Shown here: piece after piece, positions 25,533 through 35,000 of the stretch
How positions within the stretch are numbered: the stretch's first letter is position 1
Layout: each line of letters opens with the position of its first letter
Assembly (NCBI GenBank): GCA_036489755.1
Contig: DASXFD010000084.1
Location: 1 to 64,000 of the forward strand
DNA: 64,000 nucleotides
From: JABFXX01 sp036489755
GTDB lineage: Bacteria; Myxococcota_A; Polyangia; Haliangiales; Haliangiaceae
Reading direction: 5' to 3'
Program-made: the position numbers and the translations under genes
Notes under the pieces: model-generated
The model's database searches: none
Told to the model about the DNA's origin: nothing
The model's input: the letters and a program-made list of their open reading frames with translations, nothing else

Positions 25533-26056
25533 GCGAGCGGCTTCTCGAGCACCGCGAACCGCAAGTCGTCGCGGCGAGGCAGCCCGAACCGCGGGTCGCC
25601 GTACGGAAACGGCTTTAGAGCGCCCGTACGCCGGTAACCGCGGCGCTCGTAGAACGCGATCAGCTCGTCGCGCACGTCGATCACCGTCATTCGCATCGCG
25701 GGCAGCTGCCAGTCGTCGCGCACGATCCGCTCGGCTTCGGCGAGCACGAGCTTGCCGACCCCGCCGCCCTGCAACGCCGGCGAGACCGCGAACATGCCGA
25801 AGTAGCCGGCGCCGTATTCTTCGGCGACGTGCGCGCATGCGACCAGCTCGCTCGCGCGTTCGGCGAGTAACACGATGCTGCGCTCGCGATCGATCGCGGC
25901 GCGCACGTCGTCGGCATCGGTGCGCTGGCCGTCGAGCAAGTCGGCCTCGGTCGTCCAGCCGGCTCGCGAGCCTTCGCCGCGGTACGCCGACTCGACGAGC
26001 GCGACCACGGCGGGAACGTCGTCGTACGTTGCGGGTCTAAAACGGCAGGTCGTCAT
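25529..26056 (-). CDS. GNAT-family N-acetyltransferase
   Basis: The 175 residues start at ATG 26056, inside the last 20 nt of the upstream DUF3127 gene (a longer start at 26080 is possible). GNAT features are FRPATYDDVPAVVALV, the acetyl-CoA loop VSPALQGGGVGKLVLAEAE and ELIAFYERRGYRRTG. The acceptor substrate cannot be told. The overlap suggests co-transcription with the DUF3127 and pseudouridine synthase genes upstream. Confidence 0.87.
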   Translation of the reverse strand: MTTCRFRPATYDDVPAVVALVESAYRGEGSRAGWTTEADLLDGQRTDADDVRAAIDRERSIVLLAERASELVACAHVAEEYGAGYFGMFAVSPALQGGGVGKLVLAEAERIVRDDWQLPAMRMTVIDVRDELIAFYERRGYRRTGALKPFPYGDPRFGLPRRDDLRFAVLEKPLA

Positions 26057-26465
26057 CGGCGCCGCGTGCACGGAAATCATCGTCGCCGCGCGGCGGGATG
26101 TCCAGGTCGCGCGGATCGCTGCGGAACTGCGGCGCCGAGCCGCCGTTGCTGTTGCTGTTGCCGCGCCGGCTCTGCTGCGCGCGCGCCGGCTCGAGCTTCC
26201 ACACGTCGAGGCTGTTGAAGTACTTGAGCTCGCCCTGCGGGCTGCGCCACTCGCGGCCGCGCAGCGAGAACTCGATGCGCACCTCGTCGCCGACCTTGTG
26301 CTCGTCGAGCTGCGCGCAACGATCGCCGGTCAGCTGGAACAGCACGAGCTGCGGATACTTCGGGTTGTCCGCCAGCTCGACGACGAACTCGCGCTTCGAA
26401 AAGCGCTCCGACACCTGCTTCGTGTCGTTGATGGTGTGGAGCTTGCCGGTGATTTCGATGCCCAT
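26037..26465 (-). CDS. DUF3127 single-stranded-DNA-binding-like protein
   Basis: This 142-residue protein has an N-terminal OB-type DUF3127 domain (GKLHTINDTKQVSERFSKRE, VGDEVRIEFSLRGREW, YFNSLDVWKLE) and a disordered Arg/Asn/Gly/Asp-rich linker. It ends in DDDLPF, which closely matches the acidic tip (DDDIPF) that bacterial SSB uses to recruit DNA-repair partners. This suggests an SSB-like role in binding nucleic acid and partner proteins. It lies 9 nt downstream of the pseudouridine synthase gene on the same strand. Confidence 0.85.
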   Translation of the reverse strand: MGIEITGKLHTINDTKQVSERFSKREFVVELADNPKYPQLVLFQLTGDRCAQLDEHKVGDEVRIEFSLRGREWRSPQGELKYFNSLDVWKLEPARAQQSRRGNSNSNGGSAPQFRSDPRDLDIPPRGDDDFRARGADDDLPF

Positions 26466-26474
26466 CTCCGAAGG

Positions 26475-27302
26475 CTAGCTCGCCGCCCTGACAACGAGCC
26501 GATCGCCGGTCCGCGGGTGGGCAAGCTCGAGGCAGATGGCCCGCAATTCGATGGCCGGCGCGCTCGGGCCGCCCTGGTAAAGCGTGTCGCCGGCGATCGG
26601 ATGGCCGATGCTCGCGAGGTGCGCGCGGATCTGGTGCGTGCGGCCGGTCTCGAGCTCGAGCTCGAGCAGCGTGTGGTCGCCAATACGCTCGAGCACCTTG
26701 TAATGAGTGACAGCGCGCATGCCGGCGGCGACCACGGCCGCGCGATACGGCCGCGTCGGATCGCGGGCGAGCGGCGCGTCGATCGTGCCGGACTCGGCGG
26801 CGACGCGGCCGTGCACGCGTGCGCGATAGACGCGGCGGATCGCATGAAACTCGCGGCGCAGCGTTTCGTGAATCGCCGCCGATTTCGCGACCAGCACGAG
26901 CCCGCTCGCCGCGCGATCGAGCCGATGCACGGTGTGCGGGCGCCACGCGGCCCACGGCTCGCGCAGCGACGCGCCGGCGTGACCGAGCAGCTCGTTGACC
27001 ACGGTGCCGGTGCGAAACTCGCCGATCGGATGGACGTGCATCGCGGTCGGCTTGTCGATCACGATCAGCTCGTCGTCTTCGTACGCGATCGCCAGCGTCA
27101 TCGGTGCGGGCACGACGAGCTCGACCGGCGTCGAGTCGAGTAGCGCGCCCGGGTCGACCATTTCGGCGATCTTGCCGGCGCGGCCATCGATCGTGACGCC
27201 GCCCGCGGCGATCAGCGGTCCGACGTCATCGACGGGCACGATGACGAGGTGCGCTTTCGCGGCGTCGACGAGCCGCGCTCGCTCGCGCACGCGCCAGGGC
27301 AT
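26475..27302 (-). CDS. RluA-family pseudouridine synthase
   Basis: The 275 residues comprise a degenerate S4-like N-terminal part (about 1-60) and the RluA catalytic domain. That domain has YEDDELIVIDKPTAMHVHP, the catalytic PHTVHRLDRAASG (Asp of HRLDR), RVYRARVHG, and RTHQIRAHLASIGHPI...GDTLY. It isomerises specific uridines in rRNA or tRNA; the exact target is not predictable. Start ATG 27302. Its stop is 9 nt from the DUF3127 gene, suggesting one transcript. Confidence 0.9.
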   Translation of the reverse strand: MPWRVRERARLVDAAKAHLVIVPVDDVGPLIAAGGVTIDGRAGKIAEMVDPGALLDSTPVELVVPAPMTLAIAYEDDELIVIDKPTAMHVHPIGEFRTGTVVNELLGHAGASLREPWAAWRPHTVHRLDRAASGLVLVAKSAAIHETLRREFHAIRRVYRARVHGRVAAESGTIDAPLARDPTRPYRAAVVAAGMRAVTHYKVLERIGDHTLLELELETGRTHQIRAHLASIGHPIAGDTLYQGGPSAPAIELRAICLELAHPRTGDRLVVRAAS

Positions 27303-27311
27303 ACGGGCAGG

Positions 27312-28085
27312 TTACTGCGCGGCCCAGCCGCCGTCGATGTTCCACGCGGCGCCGCGGACCTGGCTCGCCGAGTCGCTGCACAGGAACACGGCGAGCGCGC
27401 CGAGCTGTTCGGTCGTCACGAACTCGCCCGACGGCTGTTTCTCGAGGAGCATCTGCTCGCGGGCCGTATGCTCGGTCACGCCGTCGCGCGCGGCTCGGTC
27501 GCCGACCTGCTTCTCGACGAGCGGCGTCTGCACCCAACCGGGGCAGATCGCGTTGCACGTGACGTTCGTGCGCGCGGTCTCGAGCGCGGTGACCTTCGTG
27601 AGGCCGAGCAGGCCGTGCTTCGCGGCGACATAGGCGGCTTTGCCGACGGATGCGACCATGCCGTGTACCGATGCGATGTTGACGATGCGGCCCCAACCGG
27701 TCGCGAGCATGTGGGCGAGCGCGAGCCGCGTGGTGTGAAACGCGGCCGAGAGGTTGATCGCGAGCACGGCGTCCCAGCGCTCGGCGGGAAACGCATCGAT
27801 CGACGCGACGTGCTGGATGCCGGCGTTGTTGATGAGCACGTCGACACCGCCGAATTCGGAGTCCGCGTAACGCATCATCGCGGCGATCTCGTCGGCGCGC
27901 GACAGATCGGCGCCGTGATAGCCGACGCGCACGCCGGTGCGCGCGAGCCGGCTGCGCGCGGGCTCGACGTCGCCGAAGCCGTTCAAGATGATCGACGCGC
28001 CTTGCTCGGCGAGCGCGATCGCGATGCCCAAGCCGATGCCGCTCGTCGAGCCGGTGACGAGCGCGGTCTTACCTTGCAGGCTCAT
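27312..28085 (-). CDS. bdhA: D-3-hydroxybutyrate dehydrogenase
   Basis: This 257-residue SDR has TGSTSGIGLGIA, NNAGIQHV, Ser in NIASVHG and the combination AYVAAKHGLLGLTK...ALE followed by CNAICPGWVQTPLVEKQ. This is the hallmark of bacterial 3-hydroxybutyrate dehydrogenases, which oxidise 3-hydroxybutyrate to acetoacetate with NAD+. Its ATG overlaps the stop of the PHB depolymerase gene by 4 nt (ATGA), so polymer breakdown and monomer oxidation are co-expressed. A thiolase gene that could continue the route lies far away at the right edge of the window. Confidence 0.92.
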   Translation of the reverse strand: MSLQGKTALVTGSTSGIGLGIAIALAEQGASIILNGFGDVEPARSRLARTGVRVGYHGADLSRADEIAAMMRYADSEFGGVDVLINNAGIQHVASIDAFPAERWDAVLAINLSAAFHTTRLALAHMLATGWGRIVNIASVHGMVASVGKAAYVAAKHGLLGLTKVTALETARTNVTCNAICPGWVQTPLVEKQVGDRAARDGVTEHTAREQMLLEKQPSGEFVTTEQLGALAVFLCSDSASQVRGAAWNIDGGWAAQ

Positions 28086-29209
28086 GCTTCTGCCTCCGCG
28101 ATGAAGCTGGCGATCTCGGGATAGATCGAATCGCGCCAGCGGCTGCCCGAGAACAAGCCGTAGTGGCCGGTGCCGGACGCGAGGTGATGGCGCATGCGCG
28201 GCGCGCGCGTGCACAGCGACAGTGCGGCCGCGGTCTGGCCCGGTGCCGAGATATCGTCGAGCTCGCCTTCGATCGCGAACACGGGCGTCTCGGTGATCGC
28301 CGACGGTTCGACGAGCTCGCCGGCTACCCGCCACGTGCCGCGCGCGAGCGAAAATTCCTGGAACACGGTGCGCACGGTGTCGAGGTAGTACGCGGCGTCC
28401 ATGTCGAGCACGGCGTTGTACTCGTCGTAGAAGCGCTCGTGGCCCTGCGCCGCCGCGTCGTCGCCGCGCAGCTGGTTCATCCAGTACGCCGCGTACGCCT
28501 GCGCGTGGCGATCGGGATGCATCATCACGAATGCGGTGAGCTGCAAGAAGCCGGGATAGACGCGGCGGCCCGCGCCGGCAAACGCCGCCGGCACCGTGTG
28601 GATCATCATCTGCTCGAACCACGCGAGCGAATGATCCGTCGCGAGCCGGCACACCGTCGTCGGGTTCTGGCGCGCGTCGATCGGGCCGCCCATCAAGACG
28701 AGCGAGCGCGGCGCCGGCTCGCCGCGAGCTGCCATGAGCGCGGTCGCCGCGAGCGCCGGCACCGTCGGCTGGCAGACCGCAACCACATGCGGCCGATCGA
28801 GCCGGCGCATGAAGCTCGCGAGCAGCGCGACGTAATCGTCGAGCGAGAACGTGCCCGCGCCGTGCGAGACGTCGCGCGCGTCGACCCAGTCCGTCACGTA
28901 GACGTCGTGATGCGCGCGCAGCGTCGCGACCGTGTCGCGCACGAGCGTCGCGTGGTGACCCGACAACGGCGCGCACACCAACACGCGCGGGCCTTGACCT
29001 GGAAAATGCAACAACCGGCAGAACGGGTGGCTCGCCGCGACCTGTTCGCCATCGAGCCCGAACGACGGCTTGCCGTACGGCTTTGTGATGCGGTGCAACA
29101 AAGCCGCGTTCGCGCGAAGCCAGGGCACGGGCGTGGTCGAAAATGCCTCGCTGAAAGCCGAAATCGCGTCGAGACCGAGCCTGGCAACCTGCTGGAAGGG
29201 GTACAGCAT
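28082..29209 (-). CDS. phaZ: Intracellular polyhydroxybutyrate depolymerase
   Basis: ATG 29209 gives 375 residues with the PhaZ N-terminus MLYPFQQV and conserved HRITKPYGKPSFGLD. The nucleophile region VCQPTVPAL has Cys in place of the usual lipase-box Ser, as in intracellular PHB depolymerases. Further family segments are LMGGPIDARQNPT, AYYLDTV and the C-terminal SGTGHYGLFSGSRW (His). There is no signal peptide, so it acts on cytoplasmic PHB granules. It is coupled to the bdhA gene downstream. Confidence 0.92.
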   Translation of the reverse strand: MLYPFQQVARLGLDAISAFSEAFSTTPVPWLRANAALLHRITKPYGKPSFGLDGEQVAASHPFCRLLHFPGQGPRVLVCAPLSGHHATLVRDTVATLRAHHDVYVTDWVDARDVSHGAGTFSLDDYVALLASFMRRLDRPHVVAVCQPTVPALAATALMAARGEPAPRSLVLMGGPIDARQNPTTVCRLATDHSLAWFEQMMIHTVPAAFAGAGRRVYPGFLQLTAFVMMHPDRHAQAYAAYWMNQLRGDDAAAQGHERFYDEYNAVLDMDAAYYLDTVRTVFQEFSLARGTWRVAGELVEPSAITETPVFAIEGELDDISAPGQTAAALSLCTRAPRMRHHLASGTGHYGLFSGSRWRDSIYPEIASFIAEAEA

Positions 29210-29274
29210 CGTGGACGAACGCAGCTTGCGATGTCTCGTCGATTTGTGCAACGCAACAATGAAGTATCTCGCAA

Positions 29275-29877
29275 CTAGCGAGAACTACGTCGCGGTCGTG
29301 CTGCCGCGCAATAAACGACGTGGCGCCGGTTGCTGCCGATCCGATGGCTCGTGAACGTGAAGCCGGCGTGCTCGAGGCGCTTGGCGAACGCGGGCGCCGG
29401 ATCTTCCGACCACACGGCGAGCACGCCGCCCGGCGCGAGCGCGCGCGCGATGTCGGCGAGGCCGCGCGTGCCGAAGCAGCCGGCGTCGTCGTACGGGCCT
29501 TCGTAGAGATCCAAGATGATCGCGTCGAAGTCGCGCGAGCGCGCGATCAAGTCGGCGACGTCGCCGAGCTCGATCGTGACGCGCGGATCATCGACCGCGC
29601 GGTTCGTCGCGTCGGCGAGCGGCCCTTTGCACCACGCGACGATCGTCGGGTCGAGCTCGCCGACGATCACGCGCGCGTCGTCCGGCAGCTGGTCGAGCGC
29701 GGCGCGCAGCGTGAAGCCCATGCCCAAGCCGCCGACGAGCACGCGGCGCGCCGGATGATCGGCGAGCGCCAGCTTCGCGAGCGCCTGCTCGGAGCGCTGC
29801 GATGCGCTGTTCATCAGCACGCGCCCGGCGATCACGATGAGAAATTCCGCCTCGCCGCGCCGGCGCAGCTCGAGCAA
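29275..29877 (-). CDS. Spermidine-synthase-like class-I methyltransferase-fold protein, start uncertain
   Basis: From TTG 29877 there are 200 residues with a Rossmann core: RRVLVGGLGMGFTLRAAL, VGELDPTIVAW and FDAIILDLYEGP. These are typical of spermidine-synthase-like proteins that often lack polyamine-synthase substrate residues. The coding pattern continues upstream of the TTG (codons reading TKPWITIASAPTAEG) to a TAG, with no ATG, GTG or TTG. A non-standard ACG start at 29922, or a lost start codon, is therefore possible. The gene is divergent from the GH5 gene. Function is unknown beyond the fold. Confidence 0.7.
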   Translation of the reverse strand: MLELRRRGEAEFLIVIAGRVLMNSASQRSEQALAKLALADHPARRVLVGGLGMGFTLRAALDQLPDDARVIVGELDPTIVAWCKGPLADATNRAVDDPRVTIELGDVADLIARSRDFDAIILDLYEGPYDDAGCFGTRGLADIARALAPGGVLAVWSEDPAPAFAKRLEHAGFTFTSHRIGSNRRHVVYCAAARPRRSSR

Positions 29878-29959
29878 TCCCTCGGCGGTGGGTGCGCTCG
29901 CGATGGTGATCCAGGGTTTCGTGCACGCAGCGTACGCGATCGGCTAGGCTCGCCGCGCG

Positions 29960-31291
29960 ATGCGCGCCCTCTTCATTTTGATCATCGCTGCGTGCACCAC
30001 GACTCCGCCGAATTCGAGCTGGCGCGTCGACGACGGTTTCTTGCACGCGCCCGACGGCCGCGTCGCGATCCTGCGCGGCGTGAACCTGTCGGGCACGCAG
30101 AAGAATGCGCCGTACATCGACGGCAAATCGTTCGACGACTACGCGCGCATTCACGACAGCTGGGGCTTCGACTCGATCCGCTTCATCATGACGTGGGCCG
30201 CGATCGAGCCGACGCAGGGCACCTACGACGACGCGTACCTCGATCAAGTCGTCGAGCGCATGGAGTGGGCTCACCAAGCCGGGCTCGCCGTGATCCTCGA
30301 CATGCACGAGGACATCTACGGCGAGGGCTTCGGCTACGACGGCGCGCCGGCGTGGACGTGCGACGCGTCGAACTACACCGCGTTCGTGAACATGCAGCCC
30401 TGGTACATCAACAGCCTGTCGCCGCAGGTCGAGGCGTGCGTCGATCAATTTTATACGACGGCGACGCGCGGCGAGTTCATCGCCGCGTGGCAGCACGTCG
30501 CCGAGCGGCTCGCGAATTCGCCCGCGGTGATCGGCATCGATCCGCTCAACGAGCCGAGCTGGGGCACGTATCCGGTGTTCAACTTCGAGCGCGATCGGCT
30601 CGTGCCGCTCTACAACGACATCGCGACCACCGTGCGCGCGATCGCGCCGCAATGGATCATCTTCGCCGAGCCGAGCTCGAGCCGGAACATCGGCCTCGAA
30701 TCCGAGATCACGTCGCTGCCGTTCGACAACGCGATGTACGCGCCGCACTCGTACGACTCCGGCGCCGAGAGTGGCAGCGGGTTCGATCCGAGCCACACGC
30801 AGCAGATCCTCGCGAACGGCACGCTGCTCGCGCAGGAAGCGACCACGATGCACGCCGGCTTGTGGATCGGCGAGTACGGCGGCGAATCCAGCGAGCCCGG
30901 CATCGCCGATTACATGACCGCCGAATACGACGCGGCCGCCGCGTATGCGGCCGGCACGACGTACTGGGCCGACGACAACGGCGGCTATGGCCTCACCGAT
31001 GCGAACGATCAAGAGGTGCCCGAGATCGTCGACGCGGTCGTGCGGCCGTATCCCGCGTTCGTCGCCGGCACACCGAGCTCGTACGCATACGACGCGAGCT
31101 CGATGGCGTTCACGCTCACCTACGCGCCCGACCGAAGCTCGACGTTGCCGACGGAGATCGCGATCCCGCCGCGGCTCTATCCGAACGGCTACTCGGTCGA
31201 TTGCGGCGGCTGCACGTGGCACGCGGAGCTCGGCGCCGCGTCGATCGATACGCCACCGCCGGGCGACACGGCGACCATCACAGTGGAGTGA
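29960..31291 (+). CDS. Secreted GH5 glycoside hydrolase (endoglycoceramidase-like) lipoprotein
   Basis: The 443 residues start with a short lipoprotein signal (ALFILIIAACTT). The (beta/alpha)8 GH5 domain shows DGRVAILRGVNLSG, the His-containing DMHEDIYGEG, acid/base Glu198 in DPLNEPSWG and nucleophile Glu305 in IGEYGGES. The C-terminal ~90 residues form a beta-sandwich like that of endoglycoceramidases. Those cleave the oligosaccharide-ceramide bond, so host- or prey-derived glycolipids are plausible substrates, but cellulase-like activity cannot be excluded. It converges with the next gene (14-nt overlap). Confidence 0.88.
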   Translation: MRALFILIIAACTTTPPNSSWRVDDGFLHAPDGRVAILRGVNLSGTQKNAPYIDGKSFDDYARIHDSWGFDSIRFIMTWAAIEPTQGTYDDAYLDQVVERMEWAHQAGLAVILDMHEDIYGEGFGYDGAPAWTCDASNYTAFVNMQPWYINSLSPQVEACVDQFYTTATRGEFIAAWQHVAERLANSPAVIGIDPLNEPSWGTYPVFNFERDRLVPLYNDIATTVRAIAPQWIIFAEPSSSRNIGLESEITSLPFDNAMYAPHSYDSGAESGSGFDPSHTQQILANGTLLAQEATTMHAGLWIGEYGGESSEPGIADYMTAEYDAAAAYAAGTTYWADDNGGYGLTDANDQEVPEIVDAVVRPYPAFVAGTPSSYAYDASSMAFTLTYAPDRSSTLPTEIAIPPRLYPNGYSVDCGGCTWHAELGAASIDTPPPGDTATITVE

Positions 31292-31781
31292 CCAGCGCCT
31301 TCGCGGCGTTCGCGAGCTGCGCACCGAGATCATCGACGGAGAGCGTGCCCTTCGACGCGCGCTCCGCGAGATCGGCGAGCCGATCGCGCGCGATGTGGAC
31401 CTGCTTCGCGCGCGTCGACATGCTCGCGAGCGCCGACCGCGCTTGATCGTCGAGCTCCGGGTGAAACGCGAGGTACGCCTGAGACATCGCGAGCGCGCGC
31501 TCGAGCTTGCCGAGATAGTCGTCGATGATCGGCATCAGCTCGTTCTTGATGAGGTCACCCGCTCTCGCGACCGAGACGAGGCCGGTCGTCGCGACGTCGA
31601 GCGTCGCTTGCTTCAAGCGGTTGCCGATCGTCGCCTGCGTCGCGGTGACGTCGGCCATCGCGGCGGTCGCCTGCTGCTGCGCGTCGTGCTCGGCCGAAAC
31701 GTCTTGATCGCGCGAGTGCAGCCAGAACAACGCGCCACCTGCGACCGCGAGCACGACGAGCGGGATGACCAGCTTGCGCAT
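31278..31781 (-). CDS. Hypothetical membrane-anchored helical protein
   Basis: ATG 31781 gives 167 residues: an N-terminal signal anchor (RKLVIPLVVLAVAGGALFWL) and a long Ala/Asp/Gln-rich helical periplasmic part predicted to form coiled coil. No Cys residues are present and no known domain is recognised. It could be a periplasmic scaffold or chemoreceptor-like helical stalk, but nothing in the neighbourhood supports a specific role. Confidence 0.7.
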   Translation of the reverse strand: MRKLVIPLVVLAVAGGALFWLHSRDQDVSAEHDAQQQATAAMADVTATQATIGNRLKQATLDVATTGLVSVARAGDLIKNELMPIIDDYLGKLERALAMSQAYLAFHPELDDQARSALASMSTRAKQVHIARDRLADLAERASKGTLSVDDLGAQLANAAKALVTPL

Positions 31782-31869
31782 CGCCGCGAGACTATACGTG
31801 GCGGCACCGCGGGATCGAGCTTTGCCATCGCGCATCGCGTAGCGCGCCACGTTTGCGATTGCCGCGGCG

Positions 31870-32094
31870 ATGTTCGCGATCCTGCAGTCGTCGACGAAAG
31901 TGCCGCCGCGGGTCGACAACCGCTACAGCATGGAAGGCGAGTACGGCCCTTCCGAAAACAGCAGCCCGGGGCCGACCGCCTATGCGATCGGCGGGCTCGT
32001 CGAATGGAACGCGACGAAGTACCTCGCGCTCGGCTTTGCGCCCAGCTACGTCACCGGACTGAGCCTCGACGATTTCGCCATCGCGCAGGTGGCG
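31870..32094 (+). pseudogene. Fragment of a beta-barrel-like membrane protein gene
   Basis: The + strand frame from ATG 31870 reads as outer-membrane-like sequence for about 75 codons (NRYSMEGEYGP, YAIGGLVEWNATKYLALGFA, PSYVTGLSL). At 32095 the frame runs antisense into the AddA gene and loses that character. No second half exists nearby. It is most simply a 3'-truncated remnant. The barrel assignment rests on composition only. Confidence 0.45.
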
Positions 32095-35000
32095 TCACAC
32101 CAGGAACAGGCTCGGCAGCGCCGGCTTGCCGGTCGCCGCCGCGATCGCGCGCGCGTACAGCCGGACCTGCGCTTCGTAGACGGCGCGCGACTCGCCGAGC
32201 TCGGCGTCGGTCTTGTAATCGACGACGATCCACGCGTCGTGCTCGACGAACGCGAGATCGACAACGCCTTCGATCATGTCGCCGATGCTCGTCGCGAGCG
32301 CGACCGGCACTTCGCGGCGGAGCTCGCGTGCGGCGGCGGCGCGTTGCATCACCGGGTGCGCGAGCGCGGCATCGACCGCCGCGATCGCCGCGGCGAGCTC
32401 CTCGGGCGAGGCACCGACGAGCCGCGCGTGGTTCTCGGCGATCGCGCGGACGCGTGGCGCACGAAGATCGACGGCGGCGAGCACCGCGTGCACGAGGCTG
32501 CCGAACCGCGCCCCGTGTGGCCGATGATCGCGCGCGATCGCGGTCGCTTCGATCGTCACCGTGCCGTCGAGCGCCGTGAGCCGCTTGGCCTCGTCGGTGA
32601 CCTTGCGCACGTCGAGGCTCGGTAGGCCGCCCGTCGCCAGCGCGGCCGCGCGACGCGCTCGCCACTGCAAGTGCGCCGCTTCGCTCGCCGGTGCGACCGT
32701 GTTGTCGTCGTCGGCCGCAAGGATCTGCTGGTGGCGCACGCCGCCGCCGAGCTCGCGCTCGAGGGCGAGCTTGTTCGGATCCCACCACACGACGCGATGC
32801 GTGCCGGCACGCGGCACGTGCAGCCCCGGCGCGACGGAGTCGTACGGCATTTGCTGGCTGTTCTTGCCGCGCGCGACCACGCTGTCGTCGCCGAACGCCG
32901 GGCACTTCGGCGCGACCGCCGGCGCGCGCTTGGTCTTCGCATCGGGATGCACGACGGACGCGAGCGCCTCGAGCCAGCCCTCGCGCTCTTCATCGCCGAC
33001 GACGGGCACGACGAGCAGATCGCGCGCGCGCGTGACCGCGACGTACGCGAGGCGTTGGCCTTCTTCGCGATCGCGCTCGATGACCTCGTCGGCACGCTCC
33101 GCGAGCTCGCTCGGGACGCAGCCGGCGAGCGGCTCGAGCCACACGCGGCGCGCCGTATCGATCACGCGCGATGGTCGCTCCTGCGCGAGCGGTGCGGTCG
33201 GATCGCACAAGATCACGACGGGAAACTCGAGGCCCTTCGCCGCGTGCACGGTCATGATGCGCACGCCGTCGGTGCCTTCTTCGACGACGGGCGCATCGGC
33301 TTGGCGGCCGTGCTCGGCATCATCTTCGAGTCGATCGACGAACGCGCGAAACGACGACGCGCCGCCGGACTCGAACCGCCGCGCGAGATCGAGCACGCGC
33401 GAGACATTGGCGAGCGCCTGCTCGCCGGCGGGCCACACCGCGATGCCGGCGTGCGCGCGCGTCTCCGCGAACAGTCGCGCGAGCGAGTCGGCGATCGGCC
33501 GCCGATTGCGGCGAACGTGCAGCTCGGCGAGCACGCGCAGAGCACCTGCGATCTCGTGATCGGAGTCGCGCTTGCGCCACGCGAGCGGCGACAGCCGGCC
33601 GTGCTCGTGCTTGAACGCGAACAGATCCTCGTCGGCGAATGCGAACAGCGGGCCGCGCAGCGTCGCGTAGACCGCGAGCTCGTCGTCGGGCCACTCGATC
33701 GCGCGCAGCGCGTTGCGCGCGGTCTCGATCTCCTCGCGCTCGTGAAACGATCGGCCGCCGACGAGCACGTGCGGGATGCCGCGCGCCTCGAGTGCACGCA
33801 CGTACGGCCGCGTCAGGTCTTTGCCGAACGATTGAAAGCGGCGAAACATCAGGCACACGTGGCGCGGCTCGATCTGACCTCCGCGCTCGCCGACGCGCCA
33901 GTCGCTGCGCTGCAAATGCTCGACGAACGCGCCGACCGCGTCCGGATAGGATTCTTCGATCGCCATGTTCGCGACGTCGCGCCAGCCGTACGGCTTCGGC
34001 ACGGGCAGGGCGACGATCGACGGTTGATCGAGGTGGCCGCGATGGCGCTCGAGCGGCACGTAGCGCGCCTGATGGCCGCCCTGCATGATCGGCGCGAACG
34101 CGGCGTTGATCGCCGCCTGGATCGATTCGACCGCGCGAAAGCTCGTCGTCAGGTGCAAGAGGCGCGCGCCGCCGGCTCTAAGGCGCTGTACGACCTGCTC
34201 GTAGACCGCGATGTCGGCGCGCCGAAACCGGTAGATCGCCTGCTTCGGATCGCCGACGACGAACAGCTTGCCGGGCGCCATCGGATCGCCGCAGAGCAGC
34301 ATCAAGATCTCGACCTGCAGCGGATCGGTGTCCTGGAACTCGTCGACGAAGAAGTGCGTGAAGCGTGCGGCCAGCTCGCCGCGAACGCGCGCGTCTCGCT
34401 CGAGCATGTCGCGGGTGCGTACGAGCAAGTCCAAGAAATCGAGCCGGCCCGACTTTGCCTTGAGCTGCTCGTAGCCCGCGACGAGCGGCCGCAATTCTTC
34501 GCGCAGGCACGCCGCGAGATCGGCGTCGGCGGCACCGCGAAAGCTCGCGAGCCGCGCCTTCGCCGCGTCGCGCTGGACGATCACGTCGGCGCGCAGTAGG
34601 CCCTCGCCGAAGTTGTCGCCGCGACCCGTCGGCTTCCATTCGCGCCAGCGCAGGACCTGCGCGAGCTCGGCCTCGAGCCCGTCGTGATCGCGCGGCCTGA
34701 CGGCCTCGCGGCGATCGACCTCGGCGAGCCAGCGATCGAGCTTGCCGCACAGCTTCGCGAGGTTGTCGTCGGCGCGATGCGCGCGGTCGGCGAGCGCGGC
34801 GAGTGGCCGCAGCTCGGCGAGCACGGCGTCGATCTCGGCGTCCCGCGAAAACGGGTCGCGCCGCCATGCGCCGTCGAAGTCGCGGCGATCGACGAGGCTC
34901 CAGCCGGCGCGGCGCAGCAGCTCCGTCGGCTTGTCGCGGCGCAAGATGCGGCGCACGCCCTCCGTCGGGTCGGCGAGCGCGCCGGCAAACCACGCATCGA

